DNA from: Motacilla alba alba
Lineage: Eukaryota > Chordata > Aves > Passeriformes > Motacillidae
Assembly (NCBI RefSeq): GCF_015832195.1
Contig: NC_052027.1
Coordinates: 18,636,688 to 18,700,687 of the forward strand
DNA: 64,000 nt
Direction: 5' to 3'
The translations under genes were made by a program, and so were the position numbers. A model generated the notes under the pieces. The model did no database searches and had not been told where the DNA came from. It saw only the letters and a list, made by a program, of their open reading frames with translations. Positions 61,200-64,000 of the stretch are shown here, one piece after another (the first letter of the stretch is position 1; each line of letters begins with the position of its first letter).

Positions 61200-64000
61200 G
61201 ATAGCGTGAATTACAACATCTGCATTGTCTCATCCTTCACAGGAGACTAAAAATAGAATTAAAGTTTTTAAAACACCTCTCAGTTACCCCATCTCCGAGT
61301 CAAAGAAACCCCATAATCCAACAAGGGGGAAAAAAATAAAAGAAAGTCATTTTGATGTTTGCTTCTTGGAGAAAAATAGGTTTCTCTTCAGGCTGAAGGA
61401 AAGCACTGCTGCTTTTTTTTTCCTTCTTGAACAGCAGAACAAAAGACAGAAGTCGGTAGAGCAGAGTGTTAATTGACTGTATCCTCTCTTTGTTCCACCA
61501 GCCATTCCATCAGGACACCTTGGGCTGGAAAATCCGTGTGCAGGGCCCTGCTCCTGCAGGTCAGGATTTGAATGGCATACCATAAATAAAGTCTGGGTTC
61601 CCAGCCAGGGAGAAATGGAAATTCCAAACAGATGCTCATTAACTAAGAGCTTGCATGTTGCCTTTTACAACAGAACTGTAAAATTTCTATGATCGTTTCA
61701 CTAAAGGCTGTGTGGCTGAACAAGGAGTGAAGGTTGCATAGGACCACCTCAATTTAAACTTTTAACTTTTAATTTACAGGCAATTTTAACTGCTGCTGAA
61801 AGAATTGGGTTTATAATCCTGAGCCCGGTTCAAGACACGCTGTTAGAGGCAACAAGGAAGTTACAAAGTGCTCTGTTCCAACCCTTCCAGACACTCGATA
61901 AAGTGCTGAAACAAGTACCTACAGAAAAAAAAAGTACATGAAAAAGAGTAGAGAAAGTGGTAAAAATGCCAAATGCAAAGTCCTGCTGCAATGTTTTAAC
62001 TCCTCTGCTCTCCCCAGTTCTGCCCCGCTGCCATTTCCAGGAATGTCCTGTGCGCCCTCTGTGCTCCTAAAGGACATCCTGGAAAGCACCCTGCCTTTTT
62101 CTGGGCAGCCTGCAGTGCTTCCAGTTAACAAAGAACATTTTATTTCCCTTCTAAAACCAAATTAAACACGCCAAATAACGTGTACCGCGGGAAGAATGGC
62201 CAGATGTCCACTACTCCGGTCTCCATCCCCAGCAGAAACCTCCACGGCCAAACCCTAATGGGGGAATCGCTTCCCTGCATTGTCGGGGAGTTCAGGCTGT
62301 ACCAAAGAGGGGTTCTGCTGAGACAGGCGAACCCCAAGGGCAGCGTGTGAGAAATGACAGCCCTCGAGCGGCGGGAACGACAGCCCCCGAGCAGCGGGAA
62401 CGACAGCCCCCCGAGCAGCGGGAACGACAGCCCCTCGAGCGGCGGGAACGACAGCCCCTCGAGCGGCGGGAACGACAGCCCCCCGAGCGGCGGGAACGAC
62501 AGCCCCCCCCGGCAGCGGGAACGACAGCCCCCCCCCGGCAGCGGGAACGACAGCCCCCCGAGCAGCGGGAACGACAGCCCCCCCCGAGCAGCGGGAACGA
62601 CAGCCCTCGAGCGGCGGGAACGACAGCCCCCCCGGCAGCGGGAACGACAGCCCCCCCGGCAGCGGGAACGACAGCCCCCCCGGCAGCGGGAACGACAGCC
62701 CCTCGGGCGGCAGGAACGACAGCCCCCGAGCAGCGGCAAGTCCCGTGTGCCATCCCCTGGGCAGCCCGGGCCTCAGCCAGCTGCGCCTTTCAGAGCGCTG
62801 CTCGGCATCTGATGGCAAATTCCAGCCCCGCACGGAGATTCCTGCCCTGCCCTTGCCGGGCAGCGTTCAGAGAGACGGAATTTCAGCACACACCAGTTCT
62901 TGGGGGGCAATGCCGGCAGCCCCCGTATTTTATCCCGAACTAAGTGCGAGGGGCTGAGGAAGAAGAGCCCCAGCTGTGCGGCTGCCGCTGCTCAGGAACA
63001 TCTGGGCTGCCCCAAGGATGCTGCGACTGTTTCCAAAGCGCAGGCAGCTGAACTTTTTCAAAATTCCTTCCAAAGGAACACGCAGGCCCTTTGTTCCTGC
63101 AGGAATTTCCACCCCTCCACTGGCTCTGCTAATGGGGTTCCCCTCCACTAAAACACGTCGAGGCGCCAGGCAGACAATTGCCCCATTTTCCAGCCTATTT
63201 AACACGTTGAAAACATCCTTTTATTTTCTTGCTACAATAAACTCGGAGGGAAAAAGAAAGGGTGAAACTGTCCGGGGGTAAGAATAATTCATTGTTTTTT
63301 TAAAACAAAACAAGCCAAGCAAGCAGTTGTCCTATGTAACACTCCTGCTTCCAAGAAAATCCTAAAATTAATGGGATGGCCCTGACAGCGCTCACAGGAA
63401 GCTGCTCTGGGAGACCCTGAGTGATACAAACAGCTAAAGGTTTAGGAAAGACAAAAAGGAGAAGGTCAGAAGTTCAGCCATTCAGACACTTTACTGAAAA
63501 ACAGCTTTACTGGTATTTCAAACAGTGACGATATTAGTATTTTCTGTGGGGCTCATCAATTTAAAAGCAGAATACTCTGCATGTTATTACTCCGAGTTTT
63601 ATTATTTCAAGCTTTTGGTATTCATACAACATCAGCTGATTCAGGCTGCATCTCAAGGATCGAACCACTTCTGTTTTTTCATCACATTTCCATACTTTCC
63701 CCTCTCCATTAAAAAGAAAAGGATGATTTATGTCACAAATTCCACTCCAAAACTAACTGGACTCCCTCCACCATTGATCAAGCATTACTTACATGACAAA
63801 CTGATAAATGTACTTTTAACACCCCTCATGGCTGTTAAGGGATTACAAATGTGGATTTTGCTGACACTGCTCTTAGAAATGAGAGCTTTTCCTCCAGGAA
63901 ACTTCAGTTTCTCTTTTGCTGGACAGCACAGATAAGCTCTGACCACAAGCACAGTTGCTAAATCATAAAAACTATTCCATTACTGAACTGCACATTAATT
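61200..64000. other. Upstream region without recognised genes
   Basis: Apart from the minisatellite at 62354, mixed sequence with moderate GC from 62740 to 63180 and AT-rich sequence to the window end. No exon or mobile element was recognised. Confidence 0.55.
62354..62738. repeat. 23-26-bp GC-rich minisatellite, about 16 copies
   Basis: Units of GGGAACGACAGCCCC plus a variable CCCC/TCGAGCGGC or CGAGCAGC segment. Length varies in the C run (from 3 to about 9). Open frames of 150-200 codons in several frames on both strands reflect repeats free of stop codons. The wider GC-rich zone to about 63000 may be CpG-island-like. Confidence 0.95.

Noticed and set aside
62140..62943. Frames of 150-199 codons over the 24-bp array
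   Set aside because: Simultaneously open in several frames with periodic residues; no family recognised.
42450..64000. Search for the alternative VGLL4 first exon starting METPLD
   Set aside because: Not found by eye; in mammals it lies much further upstream, but a 66-base exon could be missed. Spliced RNA reads would settle it.

Overview
This window is vertebrate nuclear DNA, almost certainly from a bird and probably a songbird. The evidence is short exons with GT-AG introns, several CR1-type LINE 3' ends, a solo endogenous-retrovirus LTR, GC-rich minisatellites and a CpG-island promoter. There are no bacterial-style operons; the open frames of 60-330 codons that are not VGLL4 exons look like chance frames or frames held open by tandem repeats.

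One protein-coding gene is recognised: VGLL4 (vestigial-like 4), a TEAD-binding transcription cofactor, on the minus strand. Its first four coding exons in the MLFM-type isoform are at 41281-41200, 20910-20724, 5556-5334 and 1791-1677. They join in frame (phases 1, 2, 0, 1) to give 202 complete codons. The last coding exon, expected to carry the two Tondu (TDU) TEAD-binding motifs, was not found and should lie beyond position 1. The start codon sits at the edge of a CpG island of about 1.2 kb.

Layout: 1-1676 is the start of intron 4. 1792-5333 is intron 3, with a threefold ~180-bp repeat and an ~820-bp minisatellite carrying about 31 CATTCC cores. 5557-20723 is intron 2, with three CR1 fragments and a 0.55-kb purine tract. 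20911-41199 is intron 1, with two CR1 fragments and several short tandem arrays, including a 33-bp GC-rich array near exon 1. 41282-42450 is the promoter CpG island. 42450-64000 is upstream or intergenic sequence with a 46-bp minisatellite, two large AT-rich arrays, a solo LTR with a 6-bp target duplication, a second probable LTR-derived segment and a 24-bp GC-rich array.

The main second-look items are the CATTCC (TEAD core) array inside a TEAD-cofactor gene, tandem arrays close to all four exons, GGAATG/CATTCC cores in the promoter, and the missing second proline-directed site in exon 3 compared with human VGLL4. No wholly new system was found.
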